From contig NZ_JAMSLR010000003.1 of assembly GCF_023806485.1 (NCBI RefSeq), forward strand, positions 1-64,000: a stretch of DNA of 64,000 nt, written 5' to 3'. Of this stretch, positions 16,740 to 25,514 are shown in pieces. Source of the stretch: Thermalbibacter longus. Its GTDB lineage: Bacteria > Chloroflexota > Chloroflexia > Thermomicrobiales > Thermomicrobiaceae. The position numbers and the translations under genes were made by a program. Each line of letters starts with the position of its first letter. Position 1 is the stretch's first letter. The notes under the pieces were generated by a model, which was given only the letters and a program-made list of their open reading frames with translations, made no database searches and had not been told where the DNA came from.

Positions 16740-16913
16740 CTACTCGATGTTGCGCAGGTGCGGGTCGAGCGCGTCGCGGAGCCAGTCACCGATCATGTTG
16801 ATCGACAGCACGGTCAGCATGATGGCGAGGCCAGGGAAGGTAGCGAGCCACCACGCCGTCGCCACGTAGGCCCGCCCATCGGCCAGCATATTGCCCCACG
16901 TCGGCCGCGTCGG
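16740..16913 (-). pseudogene. C-terminal remnant of a DppC-type ABC permease
   Basis: Minus-strand translation just after the stop of the desulfhydrase gene gives [33 protein letters not shown], then SINMIGDWLRDALDP and LRNIE followed by TAG at 16742-16740. This matches the last 55-58 residues of peptide/nickel ABC permeases of the DppC family. The intact copy at 62318-63223 ends PEWGAMIREGQ ... [31 protein letters not shown]. There is no start codon or N-terminal 240 residues, so a deletion has joined the permease tail to the desulfhydrase gene. Confidence 0.8.
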
Positions 16914-16915
16914 TC

Positions 16916-17971
16916 TCAGGCGCCTGCCAGGCCGGCTAGGATCTCCTCGCTGTAGGCGAAGGTGATCGGGATACCGCCGGTGTGGACGAACACGACCGTC
17001 TCGTCCGGACCGATCGTTCCCCGCCGCACCTGGTCGATCAGCGCTGAGAACGCCTTGGCGGTGTGGACCGGATCCAGGATCAGCCCCTCAGTGCGGCCAG
17101 CGAGCCGGATCGCCTCCAGGCAGGCCGGCGTCGGCACGCCGTAGCGCTCGCCGACGTACTCGTCGTAGACGGAGATGTCCGCCGGCTCTAGCCGCGCATC
17201 CAGCCCTAGCCGCTCCGCGGCACCGTTGGCAGCGTCACAGACCAGCGCCGTGACCTGCTCGCGGCTCCCACCCACGCTCACCGCGTGCACCCGGTACGGC
17301 TCGCCGAGCACCTTGCCGGCCAGCGCCAGCCCGCCCGAGGACGTACCGGCCGCCAGGAAGAGGTGATCTGCCCGCAAGCCTCGCTCCTCGAGCTGCCCCA
17401 GCAGCTCCACTGCGGCGGCCAGGTAGGCGATGCTGCCGTCTGATTTGCAGGAGGGATGTTTGGGCACGTTGTAGACCCTTCGCCCCTCGTCCTCCAGCCG
17501 CGCCGCCAGCTCGTCGAGTTCCCGGTCGACCACTGCCGGGTCGGCGCTGGAGGCCTCGACGATCCGCGCGCCTACGATGTGGTCGAGCAGCAGGTTGCCG
17601 TTGACCGGAGTGTCCTTGTGGCTGGGGATCTTCAGGATATAGGTCGTCAGCCCGAAGCGGGCAGCCAGCGCCGCGTGCAGCCGCGCATGGTTCGACTGGG
17701 CCACGTTGGCCACGATGATGGTGTCGGCCCCTTGGGCCCGGATGTCGGCCAGCCGGTACTCCAGGTGGCGTACCTTGTTGCCGCCGAGCGCGAAGCCGGT
17801 CAGGTCGTCCCGCTTGACCAGGAGACGTGGCGCTCGTGGGCCGAGGGCCTCGCGGAGTCGAGGCATCTCCTCGAGCGGGGTGGGTAGGTGGGCAAAGGGG
17901 ACGCGCGGCAGCCGGTTGACCCGGTCGAGAAGCTCTTCCCGGCTGATGGCCGGTACCGTTCGCTGTGCCAT
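16916..17971 (-). CDS. D-cysteine desulfhydrase / ACC deaminase family PLP enzyme
   Basis: This encodes 351 residues, usual family length. The PLP lysine sits in FALGGNKVRHLEY; NVAQSNHARLHAALAARFGL and AAGTSSGGLALAGK are the serine and phosphate-binding loops. Family members convert D-cysteine to pyruvate, H2S and ammonia or open the ACC ring; DcyD-like activity is the better guess given the neighbouring gamma-glutamyltransferase. The start has GGAGGAGGGG upstream. The preserved tail of a peptide permease directly downstream suggests the gene once headed a transporter operon. Confidence 0.85.
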   Translation of the reverse strand: MAQRTVPAISREELLDRVNRLPRVPFAHLPTPLEEMPRLREALGPRAPRLLVKRDDLTGFALGGNKVRHLEYRLADIRAQGADTIIVANVAQSNHARLHAALAARFGLTTYILKIPSHKDTPVNGNLLLDHIVGARIVEASSADPAVVDRELDELAARLEDEGRRVYNVPKHPSCKSDGSIAYLAAAVELLGQLEERGLRADHLFLAAGTSSGGLALAGKVLGEPYRVHAVSVGGSREQVTALVCDAANGAAERLGLDARLEPADISVYDEYVGERYGVPTPACLEAIRLAGRTEGLILDPVHTAKAFSALIDQVRRGTIGPDETVVFVHTGGIPITFAYSEEILAGLAGA

Positions 17972-18008
17972 AGAACCCCTCCTCCGATGTTCTAGAAGGT
18001 CGCTCCTC

Positions 18009-19643
18009 TCAGAACGCCAGCGCGTAGCCGTCTCGGCGCGGATCGGCCCCGGCGAAGAACGCCCCCGTCTCCGGGTCGATCAGGATCCCCTGCCCGCCGC
18101 CGACGAACGGTGTCCAGGGCTCGAGGAGCTGGACGTCGTGCCCGCGGCGGCGCAGCTCCTCGACGACCGCCGGCTCGATCCGGCTCTCGATCGCGAGCTC
18201 CGTGCCGGTCAGCGTTCGGAAGCGCGGCGCCTCGATCGCGGCCTGGATGCTGAAGCCGTGGTCGAGCACGTTGATGATCATCTGGGGCGTGGTCTCCATG
18301 ATGCCGAACGAGCCCGGTGTGCCCACCATCAGGAAGAGCCTCCCGTCGCGCCACACCTGCGAAGGCGAGAGGCACATCTCGACCTTCTTGTTCGGCGCGA
18401 TCACGTTGGGGCTCGCGGGGTCGAGATCGAACCAGTGCGCGAAGTTGTTGAGCGCCAGCCCGGTGTTGCCGTGGACGATCCCGCAGCCGAACGGGCCGCC
18501 GAGCGTCTGGGTGCAGGCGACCGCGTTGCCGGCCGCGTCGATGGCGACGAAGTGGGTCGTGCTCTCGCGCAGGATCGACTCTGGGCTACCGGGCAGGATC
18601 TCCCGGGGATGCTTGGTCGAGGTGAAGCGCTCGCCGCCGCTGTAACCGGCCCGCTCGGGGTCGATCAGCCGGCGCCGGAGAGCGGCGTACTCCTTGGAGA
18701 GCAGGCCGGCGACCGGCGGGTTCGGCGCCGCGGCGTAGGTAGCGCGATCGGCGACGGCGAGCTTCATCGCCTCGGCCAGGTAGTGGATGTGGTCGGCCGA
18801 GCCCTGTCCCATGGCCGCCAGGTCGAAGCCCTCCAGAATGTTGAACGTGATCAGGTACTGGATCCCGCTGCACGGCGGTGGCGGGCAGAAGACCCGGTAG
18901 CCCCGGTAGTCGGTGGAGATCGGCTCCAGCCAGGCCGGCTCGTAGGTCGCCAGGTCTGCTTCGGTGAGGAGGCCGCCGTGGGCTTGCGAGAAGCGGGCGA
19001 TCTCGGCTCCGATCGGACCCCGGTAGAAGACTTCGGCCCCGCCCTCGACGATGAGCCGGAACGTGCGGGCCAGATCCGGCTGGCGCAGGATCGCGCCTGG
19101 CTGGGGCGCCTCGCCGTCGTGCAGGTAGGCCCGGCTGGAGGTTTCCCAGCGCCGCAGCCGCTCGACCCACTGGGAGAAGAACCAGTGGCCCTTGATGGTC
19201 ATGGGGAAGCCGTGCTCGGCGTAGTAGATCGCCGGGGCGAATACGGTCGCTCGATCCAGCGAGCCGTAGCGCTCGAGTGCCGCCAGCCAGCCGGCAACTG
19301 CACCGGGAACGAGCGGTGAGCGGATGCCGTCGTCCTTGCTTCCCTCTTCGGCGAAGGCGTCGGGGGTCGCGGCGGCCGGTGCCCGGCCGGTGTAGTCGAG
19401 CACCACCGGCGCTGTCGCTCCAGGCGTGGTGATGACCATGTACCCTACCCCGCCCGCCCCGGACATAAACGGCTCGACGACGTTGAGCGTCGCCGCGATC
19501 GCCACTGCGGCGTCGATCGCGTTGCCGCCCTGCTGGAGCATAGTGAGACCGGCCAGCGAGGCCAGCGGGTGAGCCGAGGCAACGGCCCCGCGGGCTCCGG
19601 TCACTGCGGGGCGGTGTGCGAGACCCAGGTTGGGCCAGGCCAT
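18009..19643 (-). CDS. ggt: Gamma-glutamyltransferase family protein
   Basis: This encodes 544 residues, an Ntn-hydrolase that is autocleaved into two subunits and hydrolyses or transfers gamma-glutamyl groups, as from glutathione. The expected nucleophile is the Thr of ESTTHFVAIDAAGNAVACTQT; GNTGLALNNFAHWFD and a PGSFG segment follow in the small subunit. The N-terminus has no clear signal peptide, so it may be cytosolic. The ATG at 19643 has GGGAAGGAG upstream and is preferred to an upstream in-frame start at 19691. It is followed by the D-cysteine desulfhydrase gene on the same strand, which suggests joint use of sulfur-containing gamma-glutamyl compounds. Confidence 0.9.
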   Translation of the reverse strand: MAWPNLGLAHRPAVTGARGAVASAHPLASLAGLTMLQQGGNAIDAAVAIAATLNVVEPFMSGAGGVGYMVITTPGATAPVVLDYTGRAPAAATPDAFAEEGSKDDGIRSPLVPGAVAGWLAALERYGSLDRATVFAPAIYYAEHGFPMTIKGHWFFSQWVERLRRWETSSRAYLHDGEAPQPGAILRQPDLARTFRLIVEGGAEVFYRGPIGAEIARFSQAHGGLLTEADLATYEPAWLEPISTDYRGYRVFCPPPPCSGIQYLITFNILEGFDLAAMGQGSADHIHYLAEAMKLAVADRATYAAAPNPPVAGLLSKEYAALRRRLIDPERAGYSGGERFTSTKHPREILPGSPESILRESTTHFVAIDAAGNAVACTQTLGGPFGCGIVHGNTGLALNNFAHWFDLDPASPNVIAPNKKVEMCLSPSQVWRDGRLFLMVGTPGSFGIMETTPQMIINVLDHGFSIQAAIEAPRFRTLTGTELAIESRIEPAVVEELRRRGHDVQLLEPWTPFVGGGQGILIDPETGAFFAGADPRRDGYALAF

Positions 19644-19658
19644 GAGCGCTCCTTCCCT

Positions 19659-19679
19659 ACGACCGAGAGCGGAGGTCGT
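19659..19679 (-). promoter_or_regulatory. Inverted repeat in the ggt leader
   Basis: A perfect 6-bp inverted repeat, ACGACC (19659-19664) and GGTCGT (19674-19679), separated by nine bases, lies 16-36 bases upstream of the ggt start. It could be an mRNA hairpin or an operator. It does not share the TAGCT/ACCGGT pattern found upstream of the LacI gene. Confidence 0.3.
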
Positions 19680-19781
19680 GCCGCCGACCATGCGCAGACA
19701 GTGCTGGTTCCAGAGCAGCGCGCCCCGCTCGATGATCTGAACAGATGTGCACGCTCAGACTCGCACGCCAGTACTAGGCGG

Positions 19782-20831
19782 CTACGGCTGCTCACCCACC
19801 TCCTTTCGACGTGGTTGGGGCGGGGCTGTCGTCTCGCGGATCAGGAGCTTCGGCTGCAGGACGCGGGTCTGCGCCGGCGCCTCGGGCTCGCCGATCCGCT
19901 CCAACAAGAGCTCCACGGCGATCGCGCCCGCCTCCGCGATCGGAAGATCCACGGTCGTGAGCGCCGGGGTAGAGTAGCGGATGTAGTCCGGGTTGCCGAA
20001 CGCGACCAGCGAGAGGTCGTGCGGTGCTTCACGCCCGGCGTCGCGCAGGGCACGCAGGGCGCCGGCAGCCATCGCGTCGCTGCCGACGAAGACGGCGCTC
20101 GGCTGTCGCTCGAGCAGGGAACGCGTTGCCTCGTAGCCGCTCTCGAAGCTGTAGTCGCCGGAGACTACGAGTGAGGGGTCGTGCTCGAGGCCAGCCTCGG
20201 CGAGCGCAGCGGTGTAACCGGCCCGCCGGCTGATCGCGGTAAACCGGTTCAGCGGGTGGGTGATGTGCGCGATCCGGCGGTGTCCGAGCTCGATCAGGTG
20301 CTTGGTGGCGAGATAGGCGCCGCGGAAGTTGTCGAACTGGATCTGGGAGATCGGCGCCTCGGCCGGCAGATCGCGGTTGATGACGACCACCGGGGTGCCC
20401 TCGGCCTGGGCGCGGAACAGGTGCTCGTTGGCGATCCCGATCAGCGAGATCGAGAAGAGGATGAGGCCATCGACCTGCTTGCGACGCATCAAATCGACGG
20501 CCCGGCGCTCGGACTCCACATCGGGAGCGTCGGCGAGAAGCAGGCTGTACTCGGCCCGGCGACACGCGGCCTCGGCGCCCAGGATCACCAGCGGGTAGAG
20601 CGAGTTGGTCAGGCTGCTGATGATCAGCCCGATGGTGGCGGTACGGCGGCGGGCCAGGCTGCGCGCCAGCTCGTTCGGGCGATAGCCCAGCCGCTCGATG
20701 GTCGCCTGGACGCGCTCGCGGGTGGCCGCGCTCATCTCCGAGTAGCGGCCGTTGAGGTAGTGGGAGACGGTGGCGACCGATACCCCCGCTTCGCGGGCGA
20801 CCTGCCGGACGGTGACGTGCCTGCCCTTCAT
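19782..20831 (-). CDS. LacI family transcriptional regulator
   Basis: This encodes 349 residues. The N-terminal helix-turn-helix VRQVAREAGVSVATVSHYLNG and hinge helix (RPNELARSLARRRT) are classic LacI family. The periplasmic-binding-like effector domain follows (TIGLIISSLTNSLYPLVILG ... VFVGSDAMAAGALRALRDAG). It lies upstream of and in the same direction as ggt and the D-cysteine desulfhydrase gene, so it may control them and itself. A palindrome with central CG lies 23-42 bases upstream of the start. The ligand is unknown. Confidence 0.93.
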   Translation of the reverse strand: MKGRHVTVRQVAREAGVSVATVSHYLNGRYSEMSAATRERVQATIERLGYRPNELARSLARRRTATIGLIISSLTNSLYPLVILGAEAACRRAEYSLLLADAPDVESERRAVDLMRRKQVDGLILFSISLIGIANEHLFRAQAEGTPVVVINRDLPAEAPISQIQFDNFRGAYLATKHLIELGHRRIAHITHPLNRFTAISRRAGYTAALAEAGLEHDPSLVVSGDYSFESGYEATRSLLERQPSAVFVGSDAMAAGALRALRDAGREAPHDLSLVAFGNPDYIRYSTPALTTVDLPIAEAGAIAVELLLERIGEPEAPAQTRVLQPKLLIRETTAPPQPRRKEVGEQP

Positions 20832-20853
20832 CGTCGCCGAAGCCCGTTCCGCG

Positions 20854-20873
20854 TAGCTGAACCGGTATAGCTA
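20854..20873 (-). promoter_or_regulatory. Probable LacI-family operator
   Basis: A 20-bp imperfect palindrome TAGCT-GA-ACCGGT-AT-AGCTA has 16 of 20 positions symmetric and a central CG, the usual form of LacI-family operators. It is centred 32 bases upstream of the LacI gene start, in the gap between that gene and the divergent gltX. Autoregulation is the likely role. Confidence 0.6.
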
Positions 20874-21012
20874 TCGTAGAAGAAGGTTAGGGCTGTGTCA
20901 ATCCCTGGCCCGGCTCGCTCGCACAGCCGTCACCCTCGCGTGCCATACTTGAGCGACGGTCGAGGCGAGCGTGCCTTCGGGCCCTCGGGGCCGGGGTTGC
21001 CGGGAGAGGTCG

Positions 21013-22536
21013 ATGACGGATCAGGTACGCGTGCGCTTCGCGCCCAGCCCGACCGGAGACCTGCACGTCGGCGGGGCGCGCACGGCGCTGTTCAACTGGC
21101 TGTTTGCCCGCCAGCACGGCGGGGCGTTTATCCTACGCATCGAGGACACCGACCAGGCGCGGCTGGTTGGCCAGAGCATCGCCGGGATCATCGAGTCGCT
21201 GCGCTGGCTGGGCCTGTACTGGGACGAGGGGCCGGACGTCGGCGGGCCGTACGGGCCCTATGTCCAGAGCCAGCGGCTCCACCTCTACCGCGAGCACGCC
21301 CAGCGGCTGGTGCTGGCGGGGCATGCCTACTACTGCTTCTGCACGCCCGAGCGGCTAGAGCGGGTGCGCCAGGGGCAGCGCGCTCGCGGCGAGCCGCCCG
21401 GCTACGACCGCCACTGCCGCAACCTGCCGCCGGCCGAGGTCGAGGAGCGGCTGGCCCGCGGCGAGCCGGCGGTGATCCGCTTCAAGATGCCGCTCGAGGG
21501 CGAGACGACGATCGTCGATCTCTTGCGCGGTGAGATCACCTACGAGAACCGGCTGCTGCAGGATCTAGTGCTGCTCAAGTCCGACGGCTTCCCCACCTAT
21601 CACCTGGCCAACGTGGTGGACGACCACTACATGCGCATCAGCCACATCCTGCGCGCCGAGGAGTGGATCCCCAGCGCGCCGCTGCACTACCAGCTCTACC
21701 GTGCCTTCGGGTGGGAGATGCCGGTGCTCTGCCACCTGCCGCTGATCCTCAGCCCGGACGGCAAGGGCAAGCTGAGCAAGCGCCACGGCGCCACCGGCGT
21801 GCTGGAGTTCAAGCGCCAGGGCTACCTGCCGGAGGCGATGATCAACTACCTGGCGCTCCTCGGCTGGGCCTACGACGCCGAGCAGGAGATCTTCTCGCGC
21901 GAGGAGCTGCTCGAGAAGTTCCGGCTGGAGGAAGTCAACCCGCACCCGGCCCGCTTCAACTTCGAGAAGCTTCTCTGGATGAACCAGTACTATATCAACC
22001 ACATTCTCTCGCTCGACGATCTGGCCCGGCGCTGCGTGCCGCTGCTCCAGGAGGCCGGGTTGGTGCCGCCCGAGGCCGGTGACCCGTCTACCCCGGCCTA
22101 TGCCTACGTCCGCGAGGTGGTGGCGCTGGTCAAAGACCGCCTCAAGCTGCTGACCGAGGTCGTCGATTTGACCCGCTTCTTCTTCACCGAGGTCGAGGAC
22201 TACGACCCCGAGCTGCTGCTGGCCCGCAAGGTGGAGCCGGCCACGGTGCTCCACGCGCTGGAGCGCGTGATCGAGACGCTGCGCGAGGCCGACTTCAGCG
22301 ACGAGGGCGATCTCGAGCGGCGGCTGCGGGGGCTGGCAGAGGAGCTCGGGCTGAAGACTGGCCAGCTCTTCATGCCCATCCGGGTGGCGGTGACCGGCCG
22401 CATGGTCTCGCCGGGGCTGTTCGAGACGCTGCGCGTGCTCGGCCGGGAGCGGTCGCTCGCGCGGCTGGCCGCGGCGCGGGAGAAGCTGGCAGCGTATCTC
22501 CAGGCCACGGCAGGGAGCACCCCGTCTCGCGAGTGA
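21013..22536 (+). CDS. gltX: Glutamyl-tRNA synthetase
   Basis: This encodes 507 residues, a class I aminoacyl-tRNA synthetase. Its HIGH-type motif is FAPSPTGDLHVGGARTALFNW at residues about 8-28 and its KMSKS-type motif is KLSKRHG. Other landmarks are RIEDTDQARL and the anticodon-binding C-terminal half. It charges tRNA-Glu, and perhaps tRNA-Gln if an amidotransferase is present. The ATG at 21013 has GGGAGAGG at 21002-21009; an in-frame GTG at 20971 is less likely. It is divergent from the LacI gene. Confidence 0.98.
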   Translation: MTDQVRVRFAPSPTGDLHVGGARTALFNWLFARQHGGAFILRIEDTDQARLVGQSIAGIIESLRWLGLYWDEGPDVGGPYGPYVQSQRLHLYREHAQRLVLAGHAYYCFCTPERLERVRQGQRARGEPPGYDRHCRNLPPAEVEERLARGEPAVIRFKMPLEGETTIVDLLRGEITYENRLLQDLVLLKSDGFPTYHLANVVDDHYMRISHILRAEEWIPSAPLHYQLYRAFGWEMPVLCHLPLILSPDGKGKLSKRHGATGVLEFKRQGYLPEAMINYLALLGWAYDAEQEIFSREELLEKFRLEEVNPHPARFNFEKLLWMNQYYINHILSLDDLARRCVPLLQEAGLVPPEAGDPSTPAYAYVREVVALVKDRLKLLTEVVDLTRFFFTEVEDYDPELLLARKVEPATVLHALERVIETLREADFSDEGDLERRLRGLAEELGLKTGQLFMPIRVAVTGRMVSPGLFETLRVLGRERSLARLAAAREKLAAYLQATAGSTPSRE

Positions 22537-22593
22537 GCGGCGAGGCTCAGCGAGCGCGAAGTGACCGGGGCCGCCGATCACCGGCTGCCGGCC

Positions 22594-22773
22594 TTAGGGT
22601 GTCGGGGTAGCCGGGGCGATCGTCGGGACAGGCGGGGGTGTGCTGCTCTCGCTCCCATCCCCCACAAGATCCCAGCTGACGAAGAAGACGCTCGTGAAGA
22701 CGATGAAGGCCAGCAGAACGGCGACGAGTCCGAGAATCAGCCGGCGTGAGGTAGACCGGGCTCGCCCGCGCAT
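22594..22773 (-). CDS. Small single-pass membrane protein
   Basis: This encodes 59 residues. It has a basic N-terminus (MRGRARSTSRR), one strong membrane segment of about 22 residues (LILGLVAVLLAFIVFTSVFF), then a short Ser/Pro/Thr-rich outer tail ending PATPTP. The ATG at 22773 has GAGGAAAGGA upstream at good spacing, and TAA is at 22596-22594. Its start overlaps the end of the AraC gene by 37 bases in another frame. The function is unknown. Confidence 0.65.
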   Translation of the reverse strand: MRGRARSTSRRLILGLVAVLLAFIVFTSVFFVSWDLVGDGSESSTPPPVPTIAPATPTP

Positions 22774-23684
22774 TCGCTCGATCCTTTCCTCACGTCATCC
22801 GTGCCATTATGTGCCCGCTCCCCGAGCGCGGGCGGCAGGCGTTCGCGACGGTACTGGCCAGGCGTCACGCCGAACATGCGCTTGAAATGGCGCGTCAGAT
22901 GGGCCTGATCCGAGAATCCGGCCTCTACCGCGACCTGCGCGATGGGGATGTCTCGTGCAAGGAGCGCCTTCGCCAGGCGCACACGCACGAGTATCTGATA
23001 GGCATGCGGCGACAATCCGGTCTCGTTACGGAACACGCGACAGAGGTGGAATGGCCCGATGCCTGCCACACGCGCCAACGTGTCGAGTGACACGTTCTCG
23101 GTTGCAAACGCGTCTAAATACTCCTTCGCCAGGATCACCGCTCGATGCTCGTGGCCGACCCGCTGCACCGGCGCTGTGCCCACGGCATGACGCGCAACCA
23201 GCCCCGCAAGCGCCTCCATGAGAGACGCTTCGTGCGCCAGGGTCGTACCTGGCTGCTCGAGTACCGCGTGTGCCCGCCGGAGCATGACTGCGGTGGCCGG
23301 GTCGTGGATCACCTCCTCAGGAAACCGTGGGGCACCTCGGTCCACTCCGGTGACCTCCTGGAGAACCTGTTGCATAAGGGCGGCGGGTAGATAGAAGGAG
23401 CGGTAGCGCCAGATCGACCCGCTCGCAGGGCCACCGGCGTGAACTTCACAAGGGTCGAGGACGAACACGTCACCCGGGCCGACATGCTGCGCGGCGCCCC
23501 ACAACCTGGGCAGCGCAGCGCCCTCTTCGGTCACCACGATCATGAACTCGTCGTGGGCATGTGGCGAGAAGGTAAATGCGACGAAGTGCGCACGCAGCAG
23601 CTCTAGCCCACCGAAAGCGTCGGTCTGCCAGAGTCGAGCGCGGTCCTGCTGGGCTGACGCTGAGCATCTCGCGCTGGCATCCAT
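22737..23684 (-). CDS. AraC family transcriptional regulator
   Basis: This encodes about 315 residues. The N-terminal cupin-like AraC ligand domain (HAHDEFMIVVTEEGAA ... GPGDVFVLDPCEVHAG) and the C-terminal double helix-turn-helix (SLDTLARVAGIGPFHLCRVFRNETGLSPHAY ... IAQVAVEAGFSDQAHLTRHFKR) are clear. It is divergent from an EamA exporter gene, a common arrangement for AraC regulators of amino-acid or metabolite efflux. The start is taken as ATG 23684; no strong ribosome binding site is seen and a longer form is possible. Confidence 0.9.
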   Translation of the reverse strand: MDASARCSASAQQDRARLWQTDAFGGLELLRAHFVAFTFSPHAHDEFMIVVTEEGAALPRLWGAAQHVGPGDVFVLDPCEVHAGGPASGSIWRYRSFYLPAALMQQVLQEVTGVDRGAPRFPEEVIHDPATAVMLRRAHAVLEQPGTTLAHEASLMEALAGLVARHAVGTAPVQRVGHEHRAVILAKEYLDAFATENVSLDTLARVAGIGPFHLCRVFRNETGLSPHAYQILVRVRLAKALLARDIPIAQVAVEAGFSDQAHLTRHFKRMFGVTPGQYRRERLPPALGERAHNGTDDVRKGSSECAGEPGLPHAG

Positions 23685-23749
23685 AGCCTGTAGTGTAGCG
23701 ACCCGCCGCAAGAACATACAAGACGCCTCGACTCCTCCTCCCGACAATG

Positions 23750-23766
23750 ACATCGCGACATCGCGA
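23750..23766. promoter_or_regulatory. Tandem ACATCGCG repeat in the araC-eamA gap
   Basis: Two adjacent copies of ACATCGCG (23750-23757 and 23758-23765) create two TCGCGA palindromes two bases apart. They lie 20-36 bases upstream of the EamA start and 66 or more from the AraC start. AraC-family proteins bind direct repeats, so this is a candidate site. Confidence 0.35.
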
Positions 23767-23785
23767 GCAGGAGGGAGCACGAGCC

Positions 23786-24751
23786 ATGGCAGTCGCCGTT
23801 CGCACGAGCTCGTCGCGGGGCAAGCGGGTCAAGATCGTCGTGGCGTTTCTCACCATTTACCTCGTCTGGGGAACGACGTTTCTCGCTATCCGGATCGCCG
23901 TCGAGACGCTTCCGGCGTTCATGATGGCTGGCCTGCGCTTCTTCCTGGCCGGGAGCGTGATGCTGGTGATCTGGCTGGCGCGCGGAGGATATTTCCCCAG
24001 CCTGCGCCACTGGCGCTCCGCGGCTATTGCCGGTGGGCTGATGCTGACCGGCGGGATCGGCCTGGTGAGCTTCGCCGAGCAGCGCGTCTCGTCCGGGTTG
24101 GCCGCGCTCATGGTAGCGACCATCCCCATATGGATCACTCTCTTCGGATGGCTCGGCTTCGGAGGGAAACGGCCCGGTACCAGGACTGTTGTTGGCTTAG
24201 TTCTCGGCCTTGCCGGGGTGGCGCTGCTCTTCGTGTCCACCGGCGATATTGGTGTGGGCGTAGATAACCTGACGGGAATGGCGATCGTGCTGCTCGGGGC
24301 ACTCCTGTTCGCGATCGGAAGCCTCTACTCGCGGCGTGCTGCGCTCCCGGAAGACACGCGGCTCAGCACGGCGAGCGAGATGCTGGCGGCTGGGCTGCTC
24401 CTGCTGCTGGTCAGCCTGCTGGCTGGCGAGTTCGGGCGTCTCGATGCCGCGACGATCTCGACGCGCTCGATCCTGGCGCTGGTCTATCTCGTTGTCTTCG
24501 GCTCCATCATCGGCTACACGGCTTATCTCTGGCTGTTGAAGACGGTCGAGCCAGCGATGGTGAGTACCAACTTCTACGTGAACCCGGTCATCGCAGTGCT
24601 CGTGGGCTGGCTTCTCGCAGGCGAGACAGTGACGTTGACGATGACCGTTGCCGCTGCGGTGATCTTGCTCGGCGTGGTGACGATCAACGGCACGTTGCCG
24701 CGTTTGACCCGGCGTCGAGAGCCTGGCTCTGCTCAGCCAGAGGCGCGGTGA
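23786..24751 (+). CDS. EamA (DMT) family transporter
   Basis: This encodes 321 residues with ten hydrophobic segments and two EamA domains, as in YedA/RhaT-type drug/metabolite exporters. Landmarks are FLTIYLVWGTTFLAIRIAVETLPAF in the first helices and VEPAMVSTNFYVNPVIAVLVGWLLAGE in the second repeat. It probably exports an amino acid or related metabolite across the cytoplasmic membrane. The ATG at 23786 has AGGAGGGAG upstream. Divergent from the AraC regulator, its probable controller. Confidence 0.9.
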   Translation: MAVAVRTSSSRGKRVKIVVAFLTIYLVWGTTFLAIRIAVETLPAFMMAGLRFFLAGSVMLVIWLARGGYFPSLRHWRSAAIAGGLMLTGGIGLVSFAEQRVSSGLAALMVATIPIWITLFGWLGFGGKRPGTRTVVGLVLGLAGVALLFVSTGDIGVGVDNLTGMAIVLLGALLFAIGSLYSRRAALPEDTRLSTASEMLAAGLLLLLVSLLAGEFGRLDAATISTRSILALVYLVVFGSIIGYTAYLWLLKTVEPAMVSTNFYVNPVIAVLVGWLLAGETVTLTMTVAAAVILLGVVTINGTLPRLTRRREPGSAQPEAR

Positions 24752-24830
24752 GTGGCGATGGACGCTGCTGCGGCACTCATTTGCCAGCCCCTCTGTCGCA
24801 TGCGCCTTACCACGGCTGAGCAGCCGCCGC

Positions 24831-25514
24831 TCAAGCTGCGCCCAGGTGCTGGCGGAAAAACGCCAGCGTGCGGCGCCAGGCGTCGATGGCCGCCTCCGGC
24901 CGGTAGCTGGCACGGGTATCGTTGAAGAATGCGTGCGGGGCGTTCGGGTAGATGTGGAGCTCGAACTGCTTGCCGGCCTCGCTCAGCGCCTGGCGCAGCC
25001 GCTCCACCTCCGAGGGTGGGATGCCCTGGTCCGCCTCCCCGTAGAGGCCGAGCAGCGGGCAGGAGAGGTTCCGCACCTGCTCGATCGGGTTCGGGTTGCG
25101 GCCGTAGAAGACCACCGCCGCGCCCACCTGGCTGCTCCGGCAGGCGGTCAGCAGCGAGAGGCCGCCGCCCATGCAGAAGCCGACCACCCCCACCTTCGGA
25201 CCGCGAACCTCCGGTCGGCTCAGCAAGTAGCGCGCGGCCGCGTCGATCTCGGCCACCGCCCGGTCATGCTCCAGCTCCATCGCCAGCTTGCGGGCCTCGT
25301 CAGGCTCGCTCGCGATCTTGCCGTGGTACAGATCGGGCGCTATGGCCACGAAGCCCTCGGCTGCGAAGCGGTCGACCACGTCTTTGATATGCGGCTCCAG
25401 CCCCCACCACTCCTGGATCACGACGATGCCCGGCGCCGGGACCGTGCCCGGGAGCGAGAGGTAGCCGGGTACCTGCCCGCCGTTGCCAGGGAATTCGACC
25501 ATCGTACCTGCCAT
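24831..25514 (-). CDS. Dienelactone hydrolase family protein
   Basis: This encodes 227 residues with an alpha/beta-hydrolase fold. The nucleophile is cysteine in VGVVGFCMGGGLSLL, as in true dienelactone hydrolases; the acid is in LYGEADQGIPP and the histidine in YPNAPHAFFND. The N-terminal VIQEWWGLEPHIKDVVDRFA is typical. It hydrolyses lactone or ester bonds; without a chlorocatechol cluster nearby the natural substrate is unclear. Cytosolic, single gene. Confidence 0.92.
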   Translation of the reverse strand: MAGTMVEFPGNGGQVPGYLSLPGTVPAPGIVVIQEWWGLEPHIKDVVDRFAAEGFVAIAPDLYHGKIASEPDEARKLAMELEHDRAVAEIDAAARYLLSRPEVRGPKVGVVGFCMGGGLSLLTACRSSQVGAAVVFYGRNPNPIEQVRNLSCPLLGLYGEADQGIPPSEVERLRQALSEAGKQFELHIYPNAPHAFFNDTRASYRPEAAIDAWRRTLAFFRQHLGAA

